From JBEBBU01 sp041158225 (GTDB lineage Bacteria; Pseudomonadota; Gammaproteobacteria; Methylococcales; Methylococcaceae), in contig JBEBBU010000136.1 in the NCBI GenBank assembly GCA_041158225.1, forward strand, positions 1 through 24,333: a DNA stretch of 24,333 nt, read 5' to 3'. The notes under the pieces were generated by a model. It searched no databases. It worked only from the letters and a program-made list of their open reading frames with translations, and was not told where the DNA came from. The translations under genes and the position numbers were made by a program. Of this stretch, positions 1 through 7,459 are shown piece by piece (positions within the stretch are counted from its first letter, which is position 1; each line of letters starts with the position of its first letter).

Positions 1-369
1 GCTAAGGCAATCTTCATTAATACTGCCATCGGTCAGCCCATCAAACCGTACTTCTTGTGGACAGGCCGCACCATACTCACGTGCTGCAAGTATTTCCTGC
101 CAACCGTCGGCTTTTACAGGGGCTGCCCACCGTAAATCGTCAACAGGCGGCTTTGCATAAGGAATACCACGAAACTCAAGCGTTGATCCCCCTGCCCGAA
201 AAGAACCCTCAACCCTGCCAGAATCTGGCACACCTGCAATTTGCCCCCATACTGTTTGTATTATCCGCTGGGGGACGACATTGCTGAGTGTTTCTGCATT
301 AATATTTGCAAATAATGAGGATACGCAGAAAAGGATAAGCGTTTGATAGATTTTGATGGAGCGCATCAT
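1..369 (-). CDS. Secreted carboxylesterase/lipase, type B (5' part only)
   Basis: This reading frame is open from an ATG at 369 to the left edge, so only the first 123 residues are present. Residues 1-25 look like a Sec signal peptide: Lys near the N-terminus, the hydrophobic stretch LILFCVSSLFA, and probable cleavage after Ala25 (NINA|E). Residues 65-81 carry the type-B esterase signature EFRGIPYAKPPVDDLRW. Further on are GAACPQ and EDC (119-121), which matches the conserved first-disulfide region of carboxylesterases (PF00135). The GESAGG nucleophile motif and the rest of the catalytic triad lie outside the window. An AGAGG ribosome-binding site sits 9 bases before the ATG; a second ATG follows immediately and could be used instead. 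The family hydrolyses carboxylic esters, here probably in the periplasm or outside the cell; the substrate is unknown. GC is about 48% by hand count, lower than the genes to its right. Family assignment is confident; intactness is unknown. Confidence 0.82.
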   Translation of the reverse strand, partial: MMRSIKIYQTLILFCVSSLFANINAETLSNVVPQRIIQTVWGQIAGVPDSGRVEGSFRAGGSTLEFRGIPYAKPPVDDLRWAAPVKADGWQEILAAREYGAACPQEVRFDGLTDGSINEDCLS

Positions 370-622
370 AGATAAATGCCTCTTCTAATAAGGTTATACT
401 GTTCGGGTTCAAGAGCAGATCACTAGGATAGTTTACTAACTCAATCTACTGAATAAAGCATAGACTTGCAAGATAGCAGCAACAGACATTCTGTCTCGGC
501 GAATGTTACGCTAACACCAATGACTAAAGCATTTATAGTTCATCTACTTGGCTTTCTTGGCTCTGCTACTCAAAAGACTTTAAAAAGTTCTTAGAAATAA
601 ATACCTTGAAGGAGCCAGTCAC

Positions 623-1606
623 ATGCTCGCCATAGAAATCATCCATGACCAGAACGGTGGTCAGTTGCAGTTGACCCAACGCCCCATGCCACCCCAGCCC
701 ATGGCAGGCAAAGTCCTGATCAGGATTGCTCACGCAGGTATCAACCGCGCCGATATCATGCAACGCCAGGGCAGATATCCCCCGCCTCCCGGTACCACCG
801 ACATTCCAGGTCTCGAAGTTGCAGGTACCGTCGTGGCAACCGGATCTGAAGTAGCCTGGCCAAAACCAGGCACACAGGTCTGTGCCCTGCTGGCAGGCGG
901 AGGCTATGCCCAGTTCTGTACCGTGGACGCCAGCCAGTGCCTGCCGGTCATGGGCGGTATGTCACTGGCGACAGCCGCTGCCCTGCCCGAGGCACTGATC
1001 ACCGTCTGGCATAATGTCTTTGAACGTGGCCAGTTACAGGCAGGTGAAACCCTGCTGGTTCACGGTGGCTCCAGCGGTATTGGCGTGATGGCCATGCAGA
1101 TGGCTAAAATGGCGGGAGCTCGGATAGTCGTCACCGCAGGTAGCCAGGAAAAATGTGATTTCTGTCGGCAACAGGGAGCTGATCTGGCGATTAACTATCA
1201 CGAAGAGGACTTTGTCGAAGTCGTTGCTGACTATACCCATCGTGCCGGCGTCAACATCATTCTGGATATGGTGGGTGGAGACTATCTTGAGCGCAATATC
1301 CGCTGCCTGTCCGAAGAAGGCCGACTGGTACAGATCGCCGTGCAGCATGGAAGCCGAGTGACTTTCAATTACCTGCCCGTCATAAGTAAAAGACTGAGCC
1401 TGACAGGTTCAACCCTGAGGAACCGGCCCGTAGCTGCCAAGGCCGCCATGATCAGCGAGGTCATCACGCGCTTCGGCGCTGATATCGGTCAGGGCATACA
1501 GCCCCATATCCACGCCAGCTTCCCAATGGCACAAGCCGCTGAGGCTCATGCCATGATGGAAAGTTCAGTGCACAGGGGCAAGCTGGTACTGGATATACCT
1601 GAATGA
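623..1606 (+). CDS. NAD(P)H:quinone oxidoreductase, MDR superfamily (PIG3/zeta-crystallin type)
   Basis: A 327-residue medium-chain dehydrogenase/reductase without the zinc ligands of alcohol dehydrogenases. The N-terminal GroES-like half contains GINRADIMQRQGRYPPPPG (39-57) and IPGLEVAG (61-68), which are typical of the PIG3/quinone oxidoreductase group. The Rossmann half has the nucleotide-binding motif HGGSSGIG (147-154). It probably reduces quinones or related alpha,beta-unsaturated carbonyls with NADPH in the cytoplasm. The start is supported by AAGGAG 8 bases upstream. The gene is transcribed alone and converges on dapB with only 9 bases between stop codons and no visible terminator. 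The family is certain; the physiological substrate is not. Confidence 0.9.
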   Translation: MLAIEIIHDQNGGQLQLTQRPMPPQPMAGKVLIRIAHAGINRADIMQRQGRYPPPPGTTDIPGLEVAGTVVATGSEVAWPKPGTQVCALLAGGGYAQFCTVDASQCLPVMGGMSLATAAALPEALITVWHNVFERGQLQAGETLLVHGGSSGIGVMAMQMAKMAGARIVVTAGSQEKCDFCRQQGADLAINYHEEDFVEVVADYTHRAGVNIILDMVGGDYLERNIRCLSEEGRLVQIAVQHGSRVTFNYLPVISKRLSLTGSTLRNRPVAAKAAMISEVITRFGADIGQGIQPHIHASFPMAQAAEAHAMMESSVHRGKLVLDIPE

Positions 1607-1615
1607 CGATGGAGA

Positions 1616-2446
1616 CTATTTGAGTCCCAGTACATCCTGCATGTCATAAAGACCTGCAGGTTTGTCGACCAGCCACTTGGCTGCCAGAATGGCACCGCGG
1701 GCAAAAGTCAGGCGACTGGATGCCTTGTGAGTAATCTCAAGACGCTCACCTTCCGCGGCAAACATGACCGTATGTTCACCCACAATGTCACCTGCCCTCA
1801 CACTGGAAAAACCAATGGTGCCCTGCTGGCGCTCAGCACCGATACCCTCGCGACCATAAACTGCCGAGGACGAGAGATCAATCCCAAGTTCCTCCGCAAT
1901 CACCTCACCCATTCTCAACGCCGTACCCGAAGGGGCATCCAGCTTATGGCGGTGGTGCGCTTCAATGATTTCGATATCCGTATACTCACCAATGATACGG
2001 GCAGTCATCTGCAACAGCTTCAGCGTCAGGTTAACGCCCACACTCATATTGGGCGCAAAGACTACCGGAATTCGCCGGGAAGCATCCAGTATCATCTCTT
2101 TCTGGTCAGGGGTAAATCCTGTGGGCCCCAGCACAATCGGCTTGCCAGCACGCAGACACATATCCAGATGCGAGATGGCAGGCAGGGCATGGGTAAACTC
2201 GACCAGAACATCAATGTCATGCATACCCGCCGCAAGATCATCACTGATCAGGACGCCCAGCGTTGACAGCCCGGAAACCTCACCCGCATCCCTCCCCAAT
2301 ACGGCTGAACCAGGACGGTCTACCGCCAGGGTAAGCGTGGCACGGGGATCCTGATGGCAGATATGCACCAGACTGCTGCCCATTCTGCCGCGAATGCCTG
2401 TCACACCCACCCGTACAGGGTTATCACAGTTCATCAGATCGATCAT
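1616..2446 (-). CDS. dapB: 4-hydroxy-tetrahydrodipicolinate reductase
   Basis: 276 residues, normal length for DapB, which uses NAD(P)H to reduce hydroxy-tetrahydrodipicolinate in lysine and meso-diaminopimelate synthesis. The N-terminal Rossmann motif is GIRGRMG (17-23). The catalytic and substrate-binding block EAHHRHKLDAPSGTAL (162-177) contains the expected His164 and Lys168. The usual GTTGF loop reads GPTGF (107-111), a Pro replacing the first Thr. The start lies 3 bases after the dnaJ stop with only a weak GGGG upstream, so translation is probably coupled to dnaJ; a second ATG at codon 5 is possible. It is the last gene of the hrcA-grpE-dnaK-dnaJ run. Nothing downstream resembles a terminator before the convergent quinone oxidoreductase gene. 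Confidence 0.96.
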   Translation of the reverse strand: MIDLMNCDNPVRVGVTGIRGRMGSSLVHICHQDPRATLTLAVDRPGSAVLGRDAGEVSGLSTLGVLISDDLAAGMHDIDVLVEFTHALPAISHLDMCLRAGKPIVLGPTGFTPDQKEMILDASRRIPVVFAPNMSVGVNLTLKLLQMTARIIGEYTDIEIIEAHHRHKLDAPSGTALRMGEVIAEELGIDLSSSAVYGREGIGAERQQGTIGFSSVRAGDIVGEHTVMFAAEGERLEITHKASSRLTFARGAILAAKWLVDKPAGLYDMQDVLGLK

Positions 2447-2449
2447 GGA

Positions 2450-3598
2450 TTACAGCCCCAGCTTGTCGAAAAACTTTTTCACACCATCAAGAAAACCATG
2501 GGCCTGCGGACTGTGACGGCTGCCCCCCCCACTGAGTGAGGCATCCAGCTGCTTGATAAGCTCAATCTGCTCGTCATCCAGACGCACTGGCGTTTCGATG
2601 CGCACCTTGCAGAACAGATCACCAGCATTGCCACCGCGCACTGGCTTAACACCCTTGTTACGCAGACGGAACTGCTGACCGGTCTGGGTTTCCGCCGGGA
2701 TCTTCAGTACGACCTTGCCATCCAGAGTGGGTACATCGAGCTCCCCGCCAAGACAGGCCTTGGGAAAGCTGATCGGTACCTCGCAATAAAGATTGGCACC
2801 ATCGCGGGTGAAAATCTCATGTTCCTTGACGCTGATCTGGACATAGAGATCGCCGGTAGGACCACCACCCTCACCTGCCTCGCCTTCACCAGCCAGACGG
2901 ATGCGGTCATTATTGTCGACACCTGCCGGAATCCTGACCGAGAGTGTCTTGGTTTCCTGTACCCGCCCCTGACCATGACAGTCATCGCAGGGATCCTTGA
3001 TCTGCTTGCCGGTACCACGACAACTGGGACAGGTCTGCTGGACAGAAAAGAAACCCTGCTGCAGACGCACCACACCACTACCCTGACAGGCGTCACAGTT
3101 GACCGGCGTAGTACCCTTCTTCGCACCAGTGCTGTTACAGGTATTACAACCGACCCAGGTAGGTATGCGAATCTTGACTTCGGTACCTGCAACCGCATCT
3201 TCAAGTGTCAGTTCGAGGTTATAGCGAAGATCGGAACCGCGCTGGGCACGGGAACCACCCGGACCACGCCTGCGTTGCCCACCGCCCCCGAACATGTCCC
3301 CGAAAACTTCGCTGAAAATGTCACCAAAGTTTTCGGCGCCAAAGCCCTGACCCGCTCCCCCCCCCATGGAAGGATCGACACCGGCGTGGCCAAACTGGTC
3401 GTAGGCAGACAGTTTGCGCGCATCAGACAGCACATCGTAGGCTTCCTTGACCTGCTTGAACTGTTCTTCCGCCGCCGGATTGTCCGCGTTCCGATCCGGA
3501 TGGTATTTCATCGCAAGGCGCCGGAACGCCTTCTTGATATCTGCTTCACTGGCGTTGCGGGCAACACCCAGTAGTTCATAATAATCTTGTTTGGCCAT
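2450..3598 (-). CDS. dnaJ: Chaperone protein DnaJ (Hsp40)
   Basis: 382 residues, a full-length class I J-protein that stimulates DnaK ATPase and delivers unfolded clients. The J domain has HPD at 33-35. A Gly/Phe-rich linker follows (about 79-118). Four zinc-binding CxxCxxxG repeats lie at about 151-158, 168-175, 190-197 and 204-211; the first is CNTCNSTG, with Ser where Gly is usual. The C-terminal substrate-binding and dimer regions follow. The ATG at 3598 begins the expected MAKQDYYELLGV. No good Shine-Dalgarno sequence precedes it; instead a 9-bp stem-loop ends 8 bases before the ATG. The gene follows dnaK by 74 bases and is followed by dapB after 3 bases. Confidence 0.98.
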   Translation of the reverse strand: MAKQDYYELLGVARNASEADIKKAFRRLAMKYHPDRNADNPAAEEQFKQVKEAYDVLSDARKLSAYDQFGHAGVDPSMGGGAGQGFGAENFGDIFSEVFGDMFGGGGQRRRGPGGSRAQRGSDLRYNLELTLEDAVAGTEVKIRIPTWVGCNTCNSTGAKKGTTPVNCDACQGSGVVRLQQGFFSVQQTCPSCRGTGKQIKDPCDDCHGQGRVQETKTLSVRIPAGVDNNDRIRLAGEGEAGEGGGPTGDLYVQISVKEHEIFTRDGANLYCEVPISFPKACLGGELDVPTLDGKVVLKIPAETQTGQQFRLRNKGVKPVRGGNAGDLFCKVRIETPVRLDDEQIELIKQLDASLSGGGSRHSPQAHGFLDGVKKFFDKLGL

Positions 3599-3606
3599 GC
3601 AGCAAG

Positions 3607-3628
3607 GCCGTCAGCTTGCGCTGACGGC
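3607..3628 (-). promoter_or_regulatory. dnaK-dnaJ intergenic stem-loop (GNRA tetraloop)
   Basis: On the mRNA strand a perfect 9-bp stem, GCCGTCAGC pairing with GCTGACGGC, is closed by a GCAA tetraloop. It sits 8 bases before the dnaJ start codon and no T-run follows, so it is not an ordinary terminator. It occupies the place where a dnaJ ribosome-binding site would be. It may lower dnaJ translation relative to dnaK or mark an mRNA processing or stability boundary; this is inference. Confidence 0.6.
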
Positions 3629-3672
3629 TTCAGTCAGGTTGATAGGAAGGTTGAAGAGCAAAACAACCCGCA

Positions 3673-5589
3673 TCAGTGCTTGTGATGATCCTTGACTTCC
3701 TCAAACTCGGCATCCATCGCATCATCACCCGCACCTGACGCATGATGGGCTTCATCCGCATCATCGCCACCCTGCTGGGCATACAGCTGCTCGGCCAGTT
3801 TGCCAGAAAGCTCGGTCAGTTCATTGGTTCTGCGTTCAATCAGATCCTTGTCATCCGTCTTCATGGCATCTTTCAGCTGGCTGACAGCTTCCTCGATGCG
3901 TGCGCGGTCAGCACCCGGCACTTTCTCGCCCAGTTCAGCCAGGCTCTTGCTGGTAGCATGCAGCATGGAATCTGCATGATTACGCGCAGAGACCAGTTCA
4001 CGGGTACGACGGTCTTCATCCGCATGCAGTTCAGCATCCTGCACCATGCGCTTGATCTCGTCATCGGAAAGACCACTGGAAGCACGGATCACGATGGACT
4101 GCTGCTTGCCGGAAGCCTTGTCCTTGGCAGAGACATTGAGAATACCATTGGCATCAATGTCAAAAGTCACTTCTACCTGAGGTACACCACGTGGTGCTGG
4201 CGGAATATCCGACAGGTCAAAACGACCCAGCGATTTGTTGTCACGCGCCATCTCACGCTCACCCTGCAGCACATGGATGGTGACGGCGGTCTGGTTGTCT
4301 TCCGCAGTAGAGAACACCTGATTTGCCTTGGTAGGGATCGTCGTGTTCTTTTCGATCAGCTTGGTCATGACGCCACCCAGGGTTTCAATACCCAGAGAAA
4401 GCGGTGTCACGTCCAGCAGCAGAACGTCCTTGACCTGACCACCCAGAACGCCAGCCTGAATGGCAGCGCCTACGGCAACAGCTTCATCGGCATTGACATC
4501 CTTGCGTGGTTCACGGGCAAAGATATCCTTGACGAAATCCTGCACCTTGGGCATACGGGTCTGACCACCCACCAGAATCACTTCGCTGATGTCGCCAGCC
4601 TTGAGTCCTGCATCCTTCAGCGCCGTCTCACAGGGACCACGGGTACGCAGAATCAGGTCTTCAACCAGTGACTCCAGCTTGGCACGGGTCAGCTTCAGGT
4701 TAAGATGCTTGGGACCTGTGGCATCTGCAGTGATGTAGGGCAGATTGACATCCGTCTGCTGACTGGATGAAAGCTCAATCTTGGCCTTTTCAGCGGTTTC
4801 CTTCAGGCGCTGCAGTGCCAGTGGATCATTGTGCAGGTCAATACCCTGTTCCTTGCGGAATTCGTCAGCGATAAAGTCGATGATGCGAAGGTCAAAATCC
4901 TCACCGCCCAGGAAGGTATCACCGTTAGTGGAAAGTACTTCAAACTGGTGTTCACCATCCACTTCAGCAATTTCAATGATGGAAACGTCAAACGTACCAC
5001 CACCCAGGTCGTAGACAGCAATTTTCTGGTCGCCACGGCTCTTGTCCATACCATAAGCCAGAGCAGCTGCGGTAGGCTCATTGATGATGCGCTTGACATC
5101 CAGACCGGCGATACGGCCGGCATCCTTGGTGGCCTGACGCTGCGAATCATTGAAGTAGGCAGGTACAGTAATGACCGCTTCCGTGACTTCTTCACCCAGA
5201 TACGCTTCCGCATCTTTCTTCAGCTTCATCAGCACGCGGGCAGAAATTTCAGGAGGCGCCATGCGTTTGCCGGAAACATCCACCCAGGCGTCACCATTAT
5301 CAGCCCCTACGATCTTGTAAGGCACCATCTTGATGTCTTTCTGGACAACGTCATCCTTGAAACGGCGGCCGATCAGACGCTTGATGGCAAACAGGGTATT
5401 GGTAGGATTGGTGATAGCCTGACGCTTGGCCGACTGGCCAACGAGTACTTCATTGTCAGGAGCAAATGCAATGATGGAAGGCGTGGTACGGCCACCCTCA
5501 GAATTCTCAATAACACGCGGCTTGCCACCTTCAAGAATGGCGACACAGGAATTGGTAGTTCCAAGATCAATACCGATAATTTTAGACAT
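3673..5589 (-). CDS. dnaK: Chaperone protein DnaK (Hsp70)
   Basis: 638 residues, full-length bacterial Hsp70. The N-terminal ATPase domain opens with IIGIDLGTTNSCVAI and includes INEPTAAALAYG, the DLGGGTFD phosphate loop and the ILVGGQTRMP motif. The linker DVLLLDVTPLSLGIETLGG leads into the substrate-binding domain, and the tail ends MDAEFEEVKD followed by the short His-rich extension HHKH. It refolds or holds clients in an ATP cycle with DnaJ and GrpE. GGAG lies 11 bases before the ATG. The 64-base gap to grpE carries a sigma32-like promoter (5631-5658), so dnaK and dnaJ can probably be induced separately from the upstream HrcA-controlled promoter. Confidence 0.99.
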   Translation of the reverse strand: MSKIIGIDLGTTNSCVAILEGGKPRVIENSEGGRTTPSIIAFAPDNEVLVGQSAKRQAITNPTNTLFAIKRLIGRRFKDDVVQKDIKMVPYKIVGADNGDAWVDVSGKRMAPPEISARVLMKLKKDAEAYLGEEVTEAVITVPAYFNDSQRQATKDAGRIAGLDVKRIINEPTAAALAYGMDKSRGDQKIAVYDLGGGTFDVSIIEIAEVDGEHQFEVLSTNGDTFLGGEDFDLRIIDFIADEFRKEQGIDLHNDPLALQRLKETAEKAKIELSSSQQTDVNLPYITADATGPKHLNLKLTRAKLESLVEDLILRTRGPCETALKDAGLKAGDISEVILVGGQTRMPKVQDFVKDIFAREPRKDVNADEAVAVGAAIQAGVLGGQVKDVLLLDVTPLSLGIETLGGVMTKLIEKNTTIPTKANQVFSTAEDNQTAVTIHVLQGEREMARDNKSLGRFDLSDIPPAPRGVPQVEVTFDIDANGILNVSAKDKASGKQQSIVIRASSGLSDDEIKRMVQDAELHADEDRRTRELVSARNHADSMLHATSKSLAELGEKVPGADRARIEEAVSQLKDAMKTDDKDLIERRTNELTELSGKLAEQLYAQQGGDDADEAHHASGAGDDAMDAEFEEVKDHHKH

Positions 5590-5630
5590 ATAAACTGGGC
5601 TCCAGATAAGTTAACTTGCTATGGAATGGG

Positions 5631-5658
5631 ATATGTGGACAGAGCTTGAGATTTCAAG
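5631..5658 (-). promoter_or_regulatory. Candidate heat-shock (sigma32/RpoH) promoter for dnaK
   Basis: Reading the minus strand, CTTGAA (5658-5653) is followed by 14 bases and then CCACATAT (5638-5631). The E. coli RpoH consensus is CTTGAA, a spacer of roughly 13-15 bases, then CCCCATNT, so the -35 is perfect and the -10 has one mismatch. Transcription would start near 5625, giving a leader of about 35 bases before the dnaK ATG. The -35 overlaps the grpE stop codon. Part of it also forms the dyad GCTTGA-N4-TCAAGC (5644-5659). Confidence 0.6.
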
Positions 5659-6241
5659 CCTGCTCGTCAATACGGGGGGCGTCATTCTGCTGCGCCTGAG
5701 CCACCACCACAAGTGCGGGACGCAGCAGACGCTCGTTCAGCAGATAGCCCTTCTGGAATACACGGATGACATGACCGTGAGCCATATCAGAAGAAGGCTC
5801 CATGGCCATAGCCTGGTGCTGCTCGGGATTGAAACGGTCACCAACAGGATTCAGTGTCTGTACACCAAACTTTTCCAGTACGGATAGCAGCTGGCGCAGC
5901 GTCAGTTCCGCCCCCTCTAGCAGCCTGGAAACATCCCCTGCATCACCTGATCCGGAAGCTGCCTGAATACCCAGCTCAAGGCTGTCAACCACTGCCAGCA
6001 GTTCTCTCGAGAACTTCTCAAGAGCAAACTTGTGAGCGTTCTGCAGATCTTTCTCGGTGCGTCTTCTGAGATTATCCATCTCGGCCTGCAGACGCACGAA
6101 TTTTTCCCAGTTCTCGTCCGCGCGCTGATTGGCCGCATCCAATGCATCCTGACCAGCCGCTCCATGAGATGCTGAATCCTGTTGAGCCGCCAGCGCAAGC
6201 TCATCTTCTGACACTATCTCACTCTGTGTTTCGTTACTCAT
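5654..6241 (-). CDS. grpE: Nucleotide exchange factor GrpE
   Basis: 195 residues from the preferred ATG at 6241 (MSNETQSE). This start is chosen over an in-frame upstream ATG at 6292 because AAGG lies 6 bases before it and the extra 17 residues are unlike GrpE; an adjacent ATG at 6244 is equally possible. An acidic N-terminal tail leads into the long dimerisation helix (NWEKFVRLQAEMDNLRRRTEKD, given here as its two ends NWEKF and RRRTEKD). The C-terminal beta domain has FNPEQHQAM and the signature VFQKGYLLNERLLRPALV. GrpE releases ADP from DnaK. It lies between hrcA and dnaK on the same strand. Confidence 0.96.
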   Translation of the reverse strand: MSNETQSEIVSEDELALAAQQDSASHGAAGQDALDAANQRADENWEKFVRLQAEMDNLRRRTEKDLQNAHKFALEKFSRELLAVVDSLELGIQAASGSGDAGDVSRLLEGAELTLRQLLSVLEKFGVQTLNPVGDRFNPEQHQAMAMEPSSDMAHGHVIRVFQKGYLLNERLLRPALVVVAQAQQNDAPRIDEQA

Positions 6242-6265
6242 CATCAACCTTAAACAATTGGAAAA

Positions 6266-6279
6266 CCCTCTTGTGAGGG
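6266..6279 (-). terminator. Small stem-loop with T-run between hrcA and grpE
   Basis: On the mRNA strand CCCTC pairs with GAGGG around an ACAA loop, with one further G-U pair possible, and TTTT follows. The 5-6 bp stem is short for an efficient terminator, so it is more likely a partial attenuator between hrcA and grpE, or of no function. It lies about 25 bases before the grpE start. Confidence 0.3.
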
Positions 6280-6321
6280 CAAAAACATGCACCGTAGCAG
6301 CAGATGCAGCCTGACCAGTCC

Positions 6322-7380
6322 TTACATTGGGGACAGACTTCGCTGATTCAAGGCCAGCCCCAGCAATTTTGCCGTCACGTCCACCAGAGGAATAACGCGC
6401 TGGTACTGCATACGGGTAGGCCCTATGACACCAAGCACACCGACGACCCGGTCATTGACGGCATAGGATGAAGTCACAAGACTGCATTGCAGCAGTGGCT
6501 GAAAACCACTTTCCTCGCCAATCAGTATCTTGACGCCAGGCGACTCAAGACAGCGGTCCAGCAGACCCAGCATGTCTTCTTTCTGCTTGAAAGCTGCAAA
6601 CAGCCCACGCAGGTGCTCCACATCAGCCAGTTCCGAAAAATCCATGAGATTGGTTTCGCCGCTCACCAGAAAGGGATGCTTGCGCCGGTCATTGATGCCC
6701 AGCGCAAGACCCGCAAGCTCTGCCGCCTGCCCAAGTTCACTATCCAGAACCTCGCGGGCACTGCGGAGATCATCCTCAATATAGCGCCGTAGCGCGGCAA
6801 GATCCTTGCCGACACAGATCTTGTTGAGAAAATTGGCAGCCGTCTGCAGTTCAGATGCAGAGTAGGCTCGCGGCACCTGCATGATGTGGTTGTGGACTTC
6901 CTGATCACTGGTCACCAGAATCACCAGAACACGGTGTTCGGAAAGTGCCAGAAACTCAATGTGACAGAGGGTCACAGATTCATTTCGTGGCATGGTGACC
7001 ACACTTGCCATATGGGTGAGCTCTGACAGCAGTTTGGACGCGGTCTCAAAAATATCCTGAGGACTATCCTGAGTTTCCAGATCACTCCAAAGCTGATCCA
7101 TGATCACCTGCTGCAACGGTTTGACTGTGAGCAGTGAATCCACGAAAAAACGGTAACCGCTCACCGTAGGAATGCGTCCGGCGGAGGTATGCGGCGCAGC
7201 AATCAGCCCCAGATCCTCAAGATCAGCCATGGCATTGCGAATGGTGGCAGCGCTCAGATTAAGCCCCGCATCCCGTGCAAGCGCCCTTGAGCCTACCGGC
7301 GTACCATCGCCGATATAGCGCTGTACCAGAACCTTCAGAAGAAACTGGGCTCGCTCATTAAGATCAGGCACATTAGACAT
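6322..7380 (-). CDS. hrcA: Heat-inducible transcription repressor HrcA
   Basis: 352 residues, normal length for HrcA. The N-terminal winged helix contains the family block GTPVGSRALARDAGLNLSAATIRN (ends quoted: GTPVGSRAL and SAATIRN) and MADLEDLGLI, followed by HTSAGRIPTVSGYRFFVD, given as HTSAGRIPT and GYRFFVD. The C-terminal dimer/insert domain ends with a VIGPTRMQYQRVIPLVD-type motif. HrcA binds CIRCE operators and needs GroEL for activity in the species studied. Here a CIRCE-like dyad lies 24 bases upstream of the start, so the gene is probably autoregulated. The Shine-Dalgarno sequence is weak. It is the first gene of the chaperone block. Confidence 0.97.
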   Translation of the reverse strand: MSNVPDLNERAQFLLKVLVQRYIGDGTPVGSRALARDAGLNLSAATIRNAMADLEDLGLIAAPHTSAGRIPTVSGYRFFVDSLLTVKPLQQVIMDQLWSDLETQDSPQDIFETASKLLSELTHMASVVTMPRNESVTLCHIEFLALSEHRVLVILVTSDQEVHNHIMQVPRAYSASELQTAANFLNKICVGKDLAALRRYIEDDLRSAREVLDSELGQAAELAGLALGINDRRKHPFLVSGETNLMDFSELADVEHLRGLFAAFKQKEDMLGLLDRCLESPGVKILIGEESGFQPLLQCSLVTSSYAVNDRVVGVLGVIGPTRMQYQRVIPLVDVTAKLLGLALNQRSLSPM

Positions 7381-7404
7381 GGCAGATACCAGATAAGGGG
7401 CGTG

Positions 7405-7431
7405 TCAGCACTCGACAGGGTTGACTGCTGA
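7405..7431 (-). promoter_or_regulatory. CIRCE operator (HrcA binding site)
   Basis: The dyad TCAGCACTC-N9-GACTGCTGA matches the CIRCE consensus TTAGCACTC-N9-GAGTGCTAA at 15 of 18 arm positions with the exact 9-base spacer. The arms are complementary to each other except at one position. It lies between the promoter -10 and the hrcA start, covering the expected transcription start, which is the standard arrangement for repression by HrcA. Confidence 0.85.
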
Positions 7432-7459
7432 TAGTAACAATGCAACGGTTCAGCGTCAA
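7431..7459 (-). promoter_or_regulatory. Sigma70-type promoter of the hrcA-grpE-dnaKJ-dapB operon
   Basis: On the minus strand TTGACG (7459-7454), a 17-base spacer, and TACTAT (7436-7431). The -35 matches 5 of 6 and the -10 matches 4 of 6 consensus bases. The -35 overlaps the alr stop codon (7456-7458) and the -10 abuts the CIRCE dyad, so start site and operator coincide. Confidence 0.65.

Noticed and set aside
57..287. Open frame of 76 codons on the plus strand
   Set aside because: It lies antisense to the type-B carboxylesterase, which has a signal peptide, family motifs and a ribosome-binding site.
486..506. Inverted repeat ACATTC-N9-GAATGT before the quinone oxidoreductase gene
   Set aside because: Six-base arms in an AT-rich gap are expected by chance, and no promoter elements line up with it.
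2819..5649. Long plus-strand frames (251, 309 and 272 codons) opposite dnaJ and dnaK
   Set aside because: They are composition-driven antisense frames of highly conserved genes, with no recognisable protein motifs or ribosome-binding sites.
6245..6321. Possible sigma32 or CIRCE element directly before grpE
   Set aside because: Neither a CTTGAA/CCCCAT pair nor a CIRCE-like dyad is present there.
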